DNA of 35,795 nt from an endosymbiont 'TC1' of Trimyema compressum (lineage in GTDB: Bacteria; Bacillota; TC1), in the NCBI RefSeq assembly GCF_001584725.1, contig NZ_CP014607.1, positions 1 through 35,795 of the forward strand. The letters run 5' to 3'. Shown piece after piece: positions 24,576 to 32,142 of this stretch (the first letter of the stretch is position 1; every line of letters begins with the position of its first letter). Under the pieces are notes generated by a model. That model searched no databases. It was not told where the DNA came from and saw only the letters and a list, made by a program, of their open reading frames with translations. The position numbers and the translations under genes are program-made.

Positions 24576-25580
24576 ATGGATAATGTTACCAATGCACAAA
24601 ATTTAGAAAAAAATAAACCTTATAAAAAATTCAAAAAAAACAATCTAGTAGTCCAGGACAATATGTTAATAACAGCAACTTATAAAATGAATAGGAATGA
24701 ATTATTAGCTTTTAAACAAATAATATCTCAAGTTAACACAAAAAATAAAAGCAAAATTGTTCAAATAACTAAAGGAGATATTATTAAATTTATTTTTCCT
24801 AATGCACAAAAAGTAAAATCTCATAGTATAGATAGTAAATATTATCAGGTTTGTAAGAAATATTATCTCTCTTTAATAGAGACCTCTATAATGATAAACC
24901 AATTATCTAAGAATATTATTTCTGATGTACACTGGGAAAGTGATTCTAACATAGTAACTATAAAATTTTCTGACGATATTATGCCTTTTATTTATGGACT
25001 TAAAAAGAATTTTACTAAATATCAAATAGGCTACCTAGTAAAGCTAAAATCAAAATATTCAATTCTTTTATATGAGTATTATAAAATGCACTCATATAAT
25101 AAAAAAGGTAATTGTAGTTGGAATGAGTCTGTAAACAATATAAGAAATATGCTTAATATTAAAACAAAATACAAAGAATATAGTTTATTCAATCAAGATA
25201 TTCTTAAAAATTCCCAACAACAAATCAATGAGCATACGGATATACATATCGAATATAAAGCCCTCAAAAATACAGCTGATGGTAAAATTGTTACAGATAT
25301 TAAATTCACCGTTACGCAAAAGAAAAAGCCTATTCAACAAACTACAATACCACCAGAAAAACTATCTATTCCAAATGCTGGTCCAGGCAGAGATTTTCTA
25401 GAAGCAATAGCAGCTAAAAAACAAAAAACTGTAGAAGAAATTGTTAAAATTAAATCAATAACCATCACTATAGAAGAAAGCCCTAAAACAGAGAGTCAAC
25501 AACCGGTTAAAACACCAGATAAAGCACCTATTAAAAAGCCTTCTATATGGAATAAGTTTAAATCTATCTTTAAGCATTAA
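24576..25580 (+). CDS. Rep_3-family replication initiator (rep2), with C-terminal tail
   Basis: 334 residues. The Rep_3 core (about 25-245) has TYKMNRNELLAFKQIISQVN, NFTKYQIGYLVKLKSKYSIL and ILKNSQQQINEHTDIHIEY, matching rep1 closely in layout. Residues 246-334 are a Pro/Lys/Glu-rich tail that ends in PSIWNKFKSIFKH, an amphipathic end also seen in rep3 (IRKKFNNIFKYD) and the mini-Rep (ESWFKKLTNSLLGLFK). ATG 24576 has TAGGAGG. It sits on the opposite strand between terminase and portal, an odd place that interrupts the late gene order. No iterons lie next to it. Confidence 0.8.
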   Translation: MDNVTNAQNLEKNKPYKKFKKNNLVVQDNMLITATYKMNRNELLAFKQIISQVNTKNKSKIVQITKGDIIKFIFPNAQKVKSHSIDSKYYQVCKKYYLSLIETSIMINQLSKNIISDVHWESDSNIVTIKFSDDIMPFIYGLKKNFTKYQIGYLVKLKSKYSILLYEYYKMHSYNKKGNCSWNESVNNIRNMLNIKTKYKEYSLFNQDILKNSQQQINEHTDIHIEYKALKNTADGKIVTDIKFTVTQKKKPIQQTTIPPEKLSIPNAGPGRDFLEAIAAKKQKTVEEIVKIKSITITIEESPKTESQQPVKTPDKAPIKKPSIWNKFKSIFKH

Positions 25581-25861
25581 TCTTTGTTTTTATCTCTTTC
25601 TAAGAGTGCTAGTATGGCGTACCCTGCAATATCTTTTAATGTATCATCAATTGATTCAAAGTTAGGGTCGCCTTTTTTTGTCAAGTTTTTTAAGCGCTCA
25701 AATTTATTGTGCAACATAATGATAAAAAATGTCATTCCATACTCTTTATATAAGATATCTAAACAATTTCCATAATCATCTCCTTTCTCATCTAATAAAT
25801 ATCCAATACTCATCGCCTTCAGCATTCTTTTACTTTTAAAAAGATCTCTATTGTTTTTCAT
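25577..25861 (-). CDS. DUF1599 (nucleotide modification associated) protein
   Basis: 94 residues. EYGMTFFIIMLHNKFERLKN near 40-60 and NFESIDDTLKDIAGYAIL near 68-85 match DUF1599 (Nmad1), a small helical domain common in phages and linked by comparative genomics to base-modification systems. No other modification gene is visible here. Its stop overlaps the stop of rep2 by 4 bp (tail to tail). ATG 25861 has AAAGGAGGTAAAGG. Confidence 0.65.
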   Translation of the reverse strand: MKNNRDLFKSKRMLKAMSIGYLLDEKGDDYGNCLDILYKEYGMTFFIIMLHNKFERLKNLTKKGDPNFESIDDTLKDIAGYAILALLERDKNKD

Positions 25862-25882
25862 CCTTTACCTCCTTTAAATAAC

Positions 25883-27571
25883 TTAAATAAATGGGTTTAT
25901 TACATCCTCTTCTAACCATGCTAATTTTTCATCTTCTTTATTTTTAAATTTAATAGCTAAATAAAGGGCATTAAGTGTGGCTATAAAAGGGTCTATTCTT
26001 TCTGTTGATTTAGACTTATCAGGTCTAATATTATCATTAGCATCTTTAACAGCAATAATATTGCCAATTGCCCAACTAAGCAGTTCATTGTTATTGTGAT
26101 ATATTTTTTGATCTAACATAAGTATTTCAAACTCTCTCATTGGGTTACTAAATGTAATTGCGCCTTGAGGAATATCAAAACATTTATAACCATCTTCTTC
26201 CATTACTTCTGATATAGTAGCAGCGCCCCATCTATCAAAGCCTATAAAGCGAATATTTAAGCCTAATTCTCTATAGACATTAAAGAATTTATGAACATAA
26301 TCATAATCAACGGAATTACCGCTACAGATTTCTAGATAACCTTCTTTTTTCCAACTAAGAACTTTCATTCTGTCATATTTTTCTTTATTCTTTATTTGAG
26401 CTTCAGGTATAAAGGATTTATTAATAATATAAAGGTTTTCTTCCTTGTCAAAGGCAACTAAACTAACACTGGTTAAATCAAGTCTATTTGACAGATCAAC
26501 GCCACCATACCAAGTTAAATCTCCTAACTGCTTTGCATCAAAAGTTCCTGTATTATCTTTAAATAATTGATAATCAAAATGTCTTCTATCAGCATTTAAG
26601 AAAATATTACAGTGTTTAGTTATAAAGCTTTTTTTAGCCTCAGTATCTACCATGGCCTTATCTCTGTCTTCTATTAACTTTTCTAAAATAACAGATTTCC
26701 CAATGTTAGGATTTGCCTTAATATACATATCAGGGTCTTTCCATTCCTGTATCTTGTCTAATTCAGCTATATAGACAAATTCTTCATCAGCTATTGTTTT
26801 CTTTTCTAATATCTTTTGAGCATATACATATTCATCCATGCAAAAGCCAGTTGTAATAAACCCTGCTGTTGTAATCATTATCAAATGGGTATTTTTCATT
26901 GTTCCTTGAGATGATTTAATAACATCAAATAGACTTCTTTTTTTATACGCGTGAATTTCATCTAAGATGGCAAAAGAAACGCGCTGACCATCTAATGTAT
27001 CTGATTCACTAGCTAAGGCTCTCATTTCTCCTCTAGATGTTCCCTTTTCTTTATAATTATAATATCTAGCCTTTGAGGTTTTAGAATATTTACTTAAAAC
27101 TGAGTCGAAACTAATCATATCTGCTGCTCTTTTAAAACAAATACCAGCCTGTTCTTTAGTCGTTGCAAGCATAATAATTTCTTGTCCTATTTTCGCTGAT
27201 TTATAGTATTCGTATAAAGCTGCAATAGCTGCAATATCTGTTTTTGCATTACCTCTGGCTAGAAATATAAAGGATTTAGAAAAACGTCTACTATCATCAA
27301 CCTTCTTTTTCCAGGCAAAAATCGAACCAACAATAAATATTTGAAAAGGTTCTAATATATAGGGTTGTTTAGCTAGATCCCCTTTAACGTGCTTTATATG
27401 CTCCTTAGAAAAACTATAAATATCATCTATTAAAGAATAGTCTAAATAAATATCATCTCTTTTTAAGTCCTCTAAGTGTCTACTTATAACTGCTTTCATT
27501 TTATTACATACTTTTATTTTATTTGCTTTAATATTCTTCACATAATTCTTATATTCTTCTGATCCTGTCAT
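25883..27571 (-). CDS. Terminase large subunit (Terminase_1 type)
   Basis: 562 residues. Packaging motor and nuclease. ATPase: FIFLARGNAKTDIAA (Walker A variant, near 103-117) and VSFAILDEIHAYKKRSL (Walker B, near 203-219), with IMITTAGF (coupling motif). Nuclease half: WYGGVDLSNRLDLTSVSLVA (first acidic residue), FIGFDRWGAATIS, and a late acidic segment RPDKSKSTERIDPFIA. All motifs are present. ATG 27571 with AAGGA. It follows the small subunit by 41 bp. Confidence 0.9.
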   Translation of the reverse strand: MTGSEEYKNYVKNIKANKIKVCNKMKAVISRHLEDLKRDDIYLDYSLIDDIYSFSKEHIKHVKGDLAKQPYILEPFQIFIVGSIFAWKKKVDDSRRFSKSFIFLARGNAKTDIAAIAALYEYYKSAKIGQEIIMLATTKEQAGICFKRAADMISFDSVLSKYSKTSKARYYNYKEKGTSRGEMRALASESDTLDGQRVSFAILDEIHAYKKRSLFDVIKSSQGTMKNTHLIMITTAGFITTGFCMDEYVYAQKILEKKTIADEEFVYIAELDKIQEWKDPDMYIKANPNIGKSVILEKLIEDRDKAMVDTEAKKSFITKHCNIFLNADRRHFDYQLFKDNTGTFDAKQLGDLTWYGGVDLSNRLDLTSVSLVAFDKEENLYIINKSFIPEAQIKNKEKYDRMKVLSWKKEGYLEICSGNSVDYDYVHKFFNVYRELGLNIRFIGFDRWGAATISEVMEEDGYKCFDIPQGAITFSNPMREFEILMLDQKIYHNNNELLSWAIGNIIAVKDANDNIRPDKSKSTERIDPFIATLNALYLAIKFKNKEDEKLAWLEEDVINPFI

Positions 27572-27612
27572 ATTTTATACAATCCTTTTCTTTTTTAAGC
27601 CTATATTAAATT

Positions 27613-27971
27613 TTAAAATCCATCTTCCATAATATCCTTAGGTTTAATATCTAATCGTTTCCAAGCAGCAGGTGTTAGGCCTAGTGAATTTGCATATTTA
27701 AGTATTTGTTCACTGGCTTTTTCAGCTACAGCCAACGCAGGATGTTTAACAACATTAGTAATGCCACTATGATTAGTATATTTATAAGTAACACCCGTTT
27801 CGTTAACTTGTTCCATGGCATCTTGAAAGATAGATATCTGTATGCAATAAGCTTCTATAGTACTTAAATCACCTTCTCTGAATAAATCTACCGCTTTCAT
27901 TTTATCTATTGTCTCTTCCCATACTTTTTTTGATTTTCTTTAAAATAACTCGGGGCTTTATAGCACTTCAT
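27613..27971 (-). CDS. Terminase small subunit, P27 family (needs a -1 shift)
   Basis: The uninterrupted frame begins only at ATG 27900 (95 residues, no ribosome site) and ends with KYANSLGLTPAAWKRLDIKP, the P27 signature. The real start is probably ATG 27971 with AAGGAG: MKCYKAPSYFKENQKK. That frame must move by -1 in the seven-A run (27925-27931) to continue as VWEETIDKMKAVDLFREGD, which restores the normal P27 N terminus and length of about 115 residues. The run has the form CAA AAA AAG, i.e. a canonical A_AAA_AAG slippery site. It is therefore either a programmed shift, transcript slippage, or a one-base loss or error. The protein recognises the packaging site. Confidence 0.7.
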
Positions 27972-28045
27972 TTAAATGCTCCTTTCTTTTTCTTTTATAC
28001 TTTTATTTTAGGGCTATGAAACCCTATTAATTATATATCTATTCT

Positions 28046-28381
28046 TTATTTAAACTTTTCGCTCCTATGGAAATTAATATGACATTCTCTGCAAATACTC
28101 ATTAAGTTATTCTTATCAAAAGCTTTAGACTCATCTTCATGTAAACTAATAATATGGTGAACTTCTTCAGCTTTAGCACCACACATTTGGCAAGTAAATA
28201 AATCTCTGATAAATATTTTTTCTCGTAAACGTCGCCATTTTTTACTTCCATAAATTTTATTTTTTAATTTTCTGTATTCCTTATCATTTTGGGTTTTACT
28301 ACTGTTTTTAGGCCTATGTTTTTCGCAATAGTTAGAACCTTTAACAACTAAATCACAGCATTTTAAACATATCTTTTCCAT
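28046..28381 (-). CDS. HNH endonuclease, phage packaging type
   Basis: 111 residues. Two zinc-binding CxxC pairs frame the nuclease: ICLKCC at the start; CQMCG near 74 and CREC near 99. The HNH core is EVHHIISLHEDESKAFDKNN followed by HINFH. In HK97-like cos phages an HNH nuclease beside the terminase genes is needed for cutting at the cohesive ends. ATG 28381 with AAGGAG. It is the first gene of the packaging block. Confidence 0.9.
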   Translation of the reverse strand: MEKICLKCCDLVVKGSNYCEKHRPKNSSKTQNDKEYRKLKNKIYGSKKWRRLREKIFIRDLFTCQMCGAKAEEVHHIISLHEDESKAFDKNNLMSICRECHINFHRSEKFK

Positions 28382-28645
28382 TTATTCTCCTTATTTATAA
28401 TTCTCATATAGTCGATTAATAACGAATCCCATAGTGCATATCATATATATTTTATAGGATCGCGAATCCTAATGTTTTCGTGTAAAAAGGATTAATAACG
28501 CGGTTTAATGCGGGTTACAGCCTCTAAAATTCTAAGTGGGGGGGCTTAAAAGTAAAATATAAGTTAATTTAAAAGTAATATATAGTTAACTTAAAATTAT
28601 ATTTTTTTCATTTTATTTTTGTTTAAAATAATAAACTAATCTGAT
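28382..28645. other. Non-coding gap, probable cohesive-end (cos) region
   Basis: 264 bp with no frame I can support. It is next to the HNH and terminase small genes, where cos sites lie in related phages. It contains an inverted repeat (AGGAT-CGCGA-ATCCT, 28458-28472), a local GC-rich run (CGCGGTTTAATGCGGG, 28499-28514) and seven consecutive G at 28538-28544, all unusual in this AT-rich DNA. Assignment is from gene order only. Confidence 0.4.
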
Positions 28646-29224
28646 CTAATAACTAATAGCTTTGCACCCTTGTTCTTCCCATTGTTTTTTAAAAATAAGC
28701 TTAGATATTTTTTTATTTTTCTCGCCAGTCCATGGATCATTATAATAAAAATAGGACTCATTAAAACCTGTAATAACTATTGTATGAACAGTAAACCCAT
28801 GAAAGCCACTACACCAAGTAACAACTGGCTTATTATCTATAATCTGCTTTTCTATAGCGGAAAGACTAAACCCAGTCATATCTAAAGAACTATTAAGGTA
28901 TTGTTTAAGAAAACTCATTAATGCTGGTGGATTAATTGTCCATCCATGTTTTGTAAAAGGATTTCCAACATATCCGTAATTAGGATTATTATTATCTAGT
29001 GGCATCTCATAAGCTAACTCAACTTTATTAATATTAATGTTATTATAATTAAGCACCATCGTTATAGCAGCGACTTCACATCCCGTTGGTAATTCTGGTA
29101 ATTGGCTTACTATTGGAACGTTTAGAATTATTGGAACTTCCCTTTCTTTTACTGTTAATAAAAAAAGAACCCCTATAACAAGGATTATTATTAGAGGTAT
29201 ATATGTATGTTTGTTTGAGCTCAC
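28646..29224 (-). CDS. Membrane-anchored C39-like peptidase
   Basis: 192 residues. A signal-anchor (about 8-25) is followed by a papain-like domain of the Peptidase_C39_2 type: LPTGCEVAAITMVLNY with catalytic Cys49, FTVHTIVITGFNES with the His, and YYNDPWTG with the third catalytic position. All are present, so it may be active outside the membrane. GTG 29224 with AAGGAAG. Such proteins occur on Bacillota phages and plasmids as cargo; target unknown. It could cut a surface protein, mature a peptide, or exclude other phages. Confidence 0.75.
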   Translation of the reverse strand: MSSNKHTYIPLIIILVIGVLFLLTVKEREVPIILNVPIVSQLPELPTGCEVAAITMVLNYNNININKVELAYEMPLDNNNPNYGYVGNPFTKHGWTINPPALMSFLKQYLNSSLDMTGFSLSAIEKQIIDNKPVVTWCSGFHGFTVHTIVITGFNESYFYYNDPWTGEKNKKISKLIFKKQWEEQGCKAISY

Positions 29225-29302
29225 TTTGCTTCCTTTCTACTTATATTTTTCCTTTAACTATCTATCAGGTTATCTATCGTCTCTTTTAATTAATATCTTC
29301 TA

Positions 29303-29737
29303 CTACTTAAATAAACCTAATAGACTATTTGTAAGCTTTTTAAACCATGATTCAATTGTTTTTTTATTCTCATCTCCTACTGGACTATCTTCTTTTTTTT
29401 CTATCAATAAAATAACGGTAGGATTCTTTGCTGATTTCGCCTTGTCCATAACTATTTTTTTATAGCTTATAACATGTAAATCTAATGGTTTTAGCGTATT
29501 AATTTTAGAAATAATCGGGTCTAAAATCTCCTTCCTAAAGGCCTTGTTATAAGTCTTATAACTAAGTTCACCTGGAATTCTTAAAGCTTCTTTTAAAGTG
29601 GTATAATCCATTTTAAATAGGTATCGGTTACCCTTTGCATGTATAAGCTTCTTACTTATATAATTTAAAGCAAAACTCAAAACAGCATCATTACTTGTTA
29701 TTTTTTTTAATAAAAGCATTTTTTCCTTTTTGTTCAT
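29303..29737 (-). CDS. Mini-Rep: stand-alone C-terminal winged helix of Rep_3
   Basis: 144 residues from ATG 29737, chosen for AGGAGGTGAG upstream. Residues about 45-125 (MDYTTLKEALRIPG, then AFRKEILDPIISKINTLKPL, then DLHVISYKKIV) follow the second winged helix of Rep_3 proteins, the part that binds iterons; the first domain, used for dimer contacts and initiation, is missing. It ends in ESWFKKLTNSLLGLFK, like the tails of rep2 and rep3. I infer a regulator that could compete for iterons or bind Rep proteins to limit copy number. It precedes the C39 gene by 78 bp. Confidence 0.6.
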   Translation of the reverse strand: MNKKEKMLLLKKITSNDAVLSFALNYISKKLIHAKGNRYLFKMDYTTLKEALRIPGELSYKTYNKAFRKEILDPIISKINTLKPLDLHVISYKKIVMDKAKSAKNPTVILLIEKKEDSPVGDENKKTIESWFKKLTNSLLGLFK

Positions 29738-29770
29738 TTTCTCACCTCCTTTATATTTGTTTTTTTGCAT

Positions 29771-29800
29771 TAAAAAAGAGATAGCTCTTAACCGTCTCTT
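29771..29800 (-). terminator. Rho-independent terminator of the coiled-coil gene pair
   Basis: On the minus strand AAGAGA, loop, TCTCTT and a T run, ten bases past the stop at 29811. About 60 bp are shared with 7998-8050. Confidence 0.7.
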
Positions 29801-29810
29801 AATTAATAAT

Positions 29811-30230
29811 TTAACTTAATATGTATTGTAAATTAATGCCGAAATGTCGAATAGCTATCATAATAACACCAGTAACCTCTAATATAATAATTATAACCAT
29901 TGCGATAATCATAGCCTTTGAAGTATTTCTTTCCGCTCTTAACCTTTCCTCAGCCTCTTTACGTTCTTCACTTAATCTAGTCTCAAACTCTTTATCTTTA
30001 CGTTCTTCACTTAATCTAGCCTCAAACTCTTTACGCCTTTCACTTAGCCTAGCCTCAAACTCTTTACGTTCTTCACTTAATCTTCTTTCAGCAAATATTC
30101 TTTTTTCTGCTAATAATCTAGTCTCAGCCTCAGTAAGTCTTATGTATTCATCCATATCAGCTAGAACTCTTTCCCTAAACTTTTCATGTTCAGAAAAGAA
30201 ATCCTTTTCAACGTCGCTCTTATTTCCCAT
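29811..30230 (-). CDS. Coiled-coil repeat protein with membrane anchor, member 2
   Basis: 139 residues. Head VEKDFFSEHEKFRERVLADM; then 11-residue repeats of the form ARLSEERKEFE, one of them interrupted by an extra DKE; then AERNTSKA and a long hydrophobic segment (about 106-128), ending in a 10-residue tail absent from the other members. It follows member 3 by 44 bp and has the same ribosome site AAGGAGAGATTAAA. It is the most diverged of the three. Function unknown; membrane-bound oligomer likely. Confidence 0.75.
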   Translation of the reverse strand: MGNKSDVEKDFFSEHEKFRERVLADMDEYIRLTEAETRLLAEKRIFAERRLSEERKEFEARLSERRKEFEARLSEERKDKEFETRLSEERKEAEERLRAERNTSKAMIIAMVIIIILEVTGVIMIAIRHFGINLQYILS

Positions 30231-30274
30231 TTTAATCTCTCCTTATCACTTATATGTATTGTAACTTTTTAAGG

Positions 30275-30685
30275 TTAAATAGATGGTAATATAATACTTA
30301 TAAACCCTAATATAATAGTTATAAACCCTAATATAATAGTTACAATCATTGTGATAAATATAGCCTTTGAAGTATTTCTTTCTGCTATTAATCTATCCTC
30401 AGCTATTTTACGCTCTTCACTTAACCTAGCCTCAGAATCTTTACGCTCTTCATTTAACCTAGCCTCAGCTATTTTACGTTCTTCACTTAATCTTTTTTCT
30501 TCTGCTAATAACCTAGCCTCAGCCGCTTTACGCTCTTCACTTAACCTAGCCTCAGCCTCTTTACGCTCTTCACTTAATCTTCTTTCAGCAAATCTTCTGT
30601 CTTCATCCATCTTAGCTAGAAATCTTTGCATAAACTTTTCGTGTTCAGAAAAGACATCCTTTTCAACGTAGCTCTTATTTTCCAT
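30275..30685 (-). CDS. Coiled-coil repeat protein with membrane anchor, member 3
   Basis: 136 residues. The head (VEKDVFSEHEKFMQRFLAKM, then DEDRRFAERR) is nearly identical to member 1, followed by seven to eight 11-residue repeats (ARLSEERKAAE type) and AERNTSKAIFITMIV, a membrane anchor that is followed by a short duplication (LGFITIILGFISIIL). It is the first gene of the transcript from the promoter at 31155-31183, behind a ~460-nt leader whose distal part is leader copy 2. ATG 30685 with AAGGAGAGA. Confidence 0.75.
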   Translation of the reverse strand: MENKSYVEKDVFSEHEKFMQRFLAKMDEDRRFAERRLSEERKEAEARLSEERKAAEARLLAEEKRLSEERKIAEARLNEERKDSEARLSEERKIAEDRLIAERNTSKAIFITMIVTIILGFITIILGFISIILPSI

Positions 30686-30844
30686 TTTAATCTCTCCTTA
30701 TCAGTTTTGTTCTAATTATATCATACGAATTACTGTTTTTACATTTTACAATATTCTTACACATAGGTATAATACGGTACAAAAAAAGCAAGAATATTTC
30801 ATCCTGCTCTTCTTGTAAAATGATGGTTAGTATTAAATACTTAA

Positions 30845-31148
30845 TGAAAAATCTTTTAATTTTTTTATTTATAAACCCTTTAACAAAGGGCATTGTAGCT
30901 TATTATAAAAAACTTTTTTCGGTATTTAGGGTTACTTTTTGCTTGTCAACCCCCTGTTTGTTCAGAAATCACGTTATATATATTTTAAAAGCCTTTAAAA
31001 TAGCGGCTTTGAGGCTCTTTTTTTTGTTCAGAGATTTTTGTAAATTATATATGCCTAATAGTTTTGTTTATTGCTCTTTAATGCCTATATAAAGGGATAT
31101 TTAACTAATGCTTGATGTATCGAAATTTATTTTTATTTACATTCTTGC
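30845..31148 (-). ncRNA. Conserved structured leader, copy 2
   Basis: Closely matches 8088-8393. On the minus strand it holds hairpins AAAGCC…GGCTTT, GGGTTGACAAG…CTTTTT-side AACCC and CCCTTTGTTAAAGGG. The first overlaps an AGCCT/AGGCT pairing, so two exclusive folds are possible, as in attenuators. It leads, after about 160 further bases, into the coiled-coil gene pair. Open frames in this stretch (30687-30893 minus, 30820-31092 plus) lack ribosome sites and are not kept in copy 1. Confidence 0.5.
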
Positions 31149-31154
31149 ACTATT

Positions 31155-31183
31155 AATATAACATATCTTAAAAAAACTGTCAA
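31155..31183 (-). promoter_or_regulatory. Consensus promoter of leader copy 2
   Basis: TTGACA, 17 bp, TATATT on the minus strand, identical in plan to 8400-8428. It begins only a few bases past the stop of the HTH gene (31188), so the coiled-coil genes have their own strong start. Confidence 0.75.
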
Positions 31184-31187
31184 CTTT

Positions 31188-31820
31188 TTATAGTATTTTT
31201 TTATATTTACTATATAAAGTAGCATGAGGCAATTTAAAATAAGAGGCAATTTGCCTTACATTCATATTGTATACATATCGACTAATTAGTATTTCTTTGA
31301 TCACGTAAACCTCAGGGTTGAATTCTGTCCAGCTACCTTCACTTTTAATTATAAAATCGTCTACAATATCATTAATATAGTTTCTAGCCTGTTGCTTAAG
31401 AATGGTTAGTGTTTTAAGCTCTTCATCACAATCAATAGAGTTATCTGCTGCAACAGCTTGCTTATCTTGGTATTTTTTCCCTTTATCTTCACATTTCCTT
31501 TCTTTATTTGTTTTTTTAATCGCTTCTGTAATCGCTCCTGTAGATAGTAGCCTACTGACTGATATATCATATGTTTTTTCTTTTGTATTTTCCCTCCTTT
31601 CTGCTTCTTCTATTTTCTCTCTCATTATTTGCAACCATTCTAAAAAAGGAACGATATATTCAATAATTTCTATGCTTTCAGATTCGGTTATAACACAATT
31701 AATTAGGGGCTTATCTTTTTCAGATTCGGTTATAACACAATTAATTAGGGGCTTAACCTCTTTTTCAGATTCCTGTATAGTACTATTTACCTGACTATTT
31801 CTTTTATAATTTTTTCCCAT
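31188..31820 (-). CDS. HTH protein, possible late-gene regulator
   Basis: 210 residues. The C-terminal 75 residues (EVYVIKEILISRYVYNMNVR, then QIASYFKLPHATLYSKYKKI) form a helix-turn-helix like those of sigma-like phage activators (ArpU/RinA type), which also are acidic and helical upstream. Residues 24-51 hold a 14-residue tandem duplication (PLINCVITESEKDK), visible as a 42-bp repeat at 31681-31755. ATG 31820 has AGGAAA, a modest site. It could turn on the late genes; no repressor of classical type is visible in the window. Regulatory role is inferred. Confidence 0.5.
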   Translation of the reverse strand: MGKNYKRNSQVNSTIQESEKEVKPLINCVITESEKDKPLINCVITESESIEIIEYIVPFLEWLQIMREKIEEAERRENTKEKTYDISVSRLLSTGAITEAIKKTNKERKCEDKGKKYQDKQAVAADNSIDCDEELKTLTILKQQARNYINDIVDDFIIKSEGSWTEFNPEVYVIKEILISRYVYNMNVRQIASYFKLPHATLYSKYKKIL

Positions 31821-31862
31821 TGTTATATTTCCTGCTTTCTATAGATTTTTTATTTTAATTTC

Positions 31863-32064
31863 TTAAGATTTAGACCTTGATTTAACCTCCTTTTTTAAGT
31901 TATAATTAAATGCGTACGGAGCTCTTTTGATAAGGTCGTTTTCTTTCGATGGGTTTTGTATAGAAAAAGGGTTTGTTTCTGATGGATATTTAGTTACCTT
32001 GCTTGGGTGGTTATATTGAAATTTTGAATAAGCTCTTTTTTCTTGTAAAAAATAAAGTAAACAT
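31863..32064 (-). pseudogene. Small frame-split gene or remnant, about 66 codons
   Basis: A frame without stop encodes AYSKFQYNHPSKVTKYPSET, then NPFSIQNPSKENDLIKRAPY and ends KKEVKSRSKS at 31863. It has no start codon of its own. ATG 32064 opens MFTLFFTRKK in another frame that would join it if one A were lost from the six-A run at 32036-32041. No good ribosome site. So long a frame with few of the commonest AT-rich words suggests real coding history. Upstream of it lies the terminator of the 68-residue gene. Confidence 0.35.
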
Positions 32065-32102
32065 ATAAATTAAATAATTAAATAGACCTTTAAAAGGGCA
32101 TT

Positions 32103-32142
32103 AAAAAAGGAAGATCATGCTCATTTAAGAACATAGTCTTCC
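32103..32142 (-). terminator. Terminator overlapping the 3' end of the 68-residue gene
   Basis: On the minus strand GGAAGA, loop of about 22 bases holding the stop codon, TCTTCC and TTTTTT. A near copy ends the transporter gene at 32482-32521. Confidence 0.65.

Noticed and set aside
30687-31092. Open frames of 68 (minus) and 90 (plus) codons in the leader of the coiled-coil genes
   Set aside because: No ribosome sites, start codon inside a hairpin stem, and the frames are broken in the homologous copy at 8088-8393.
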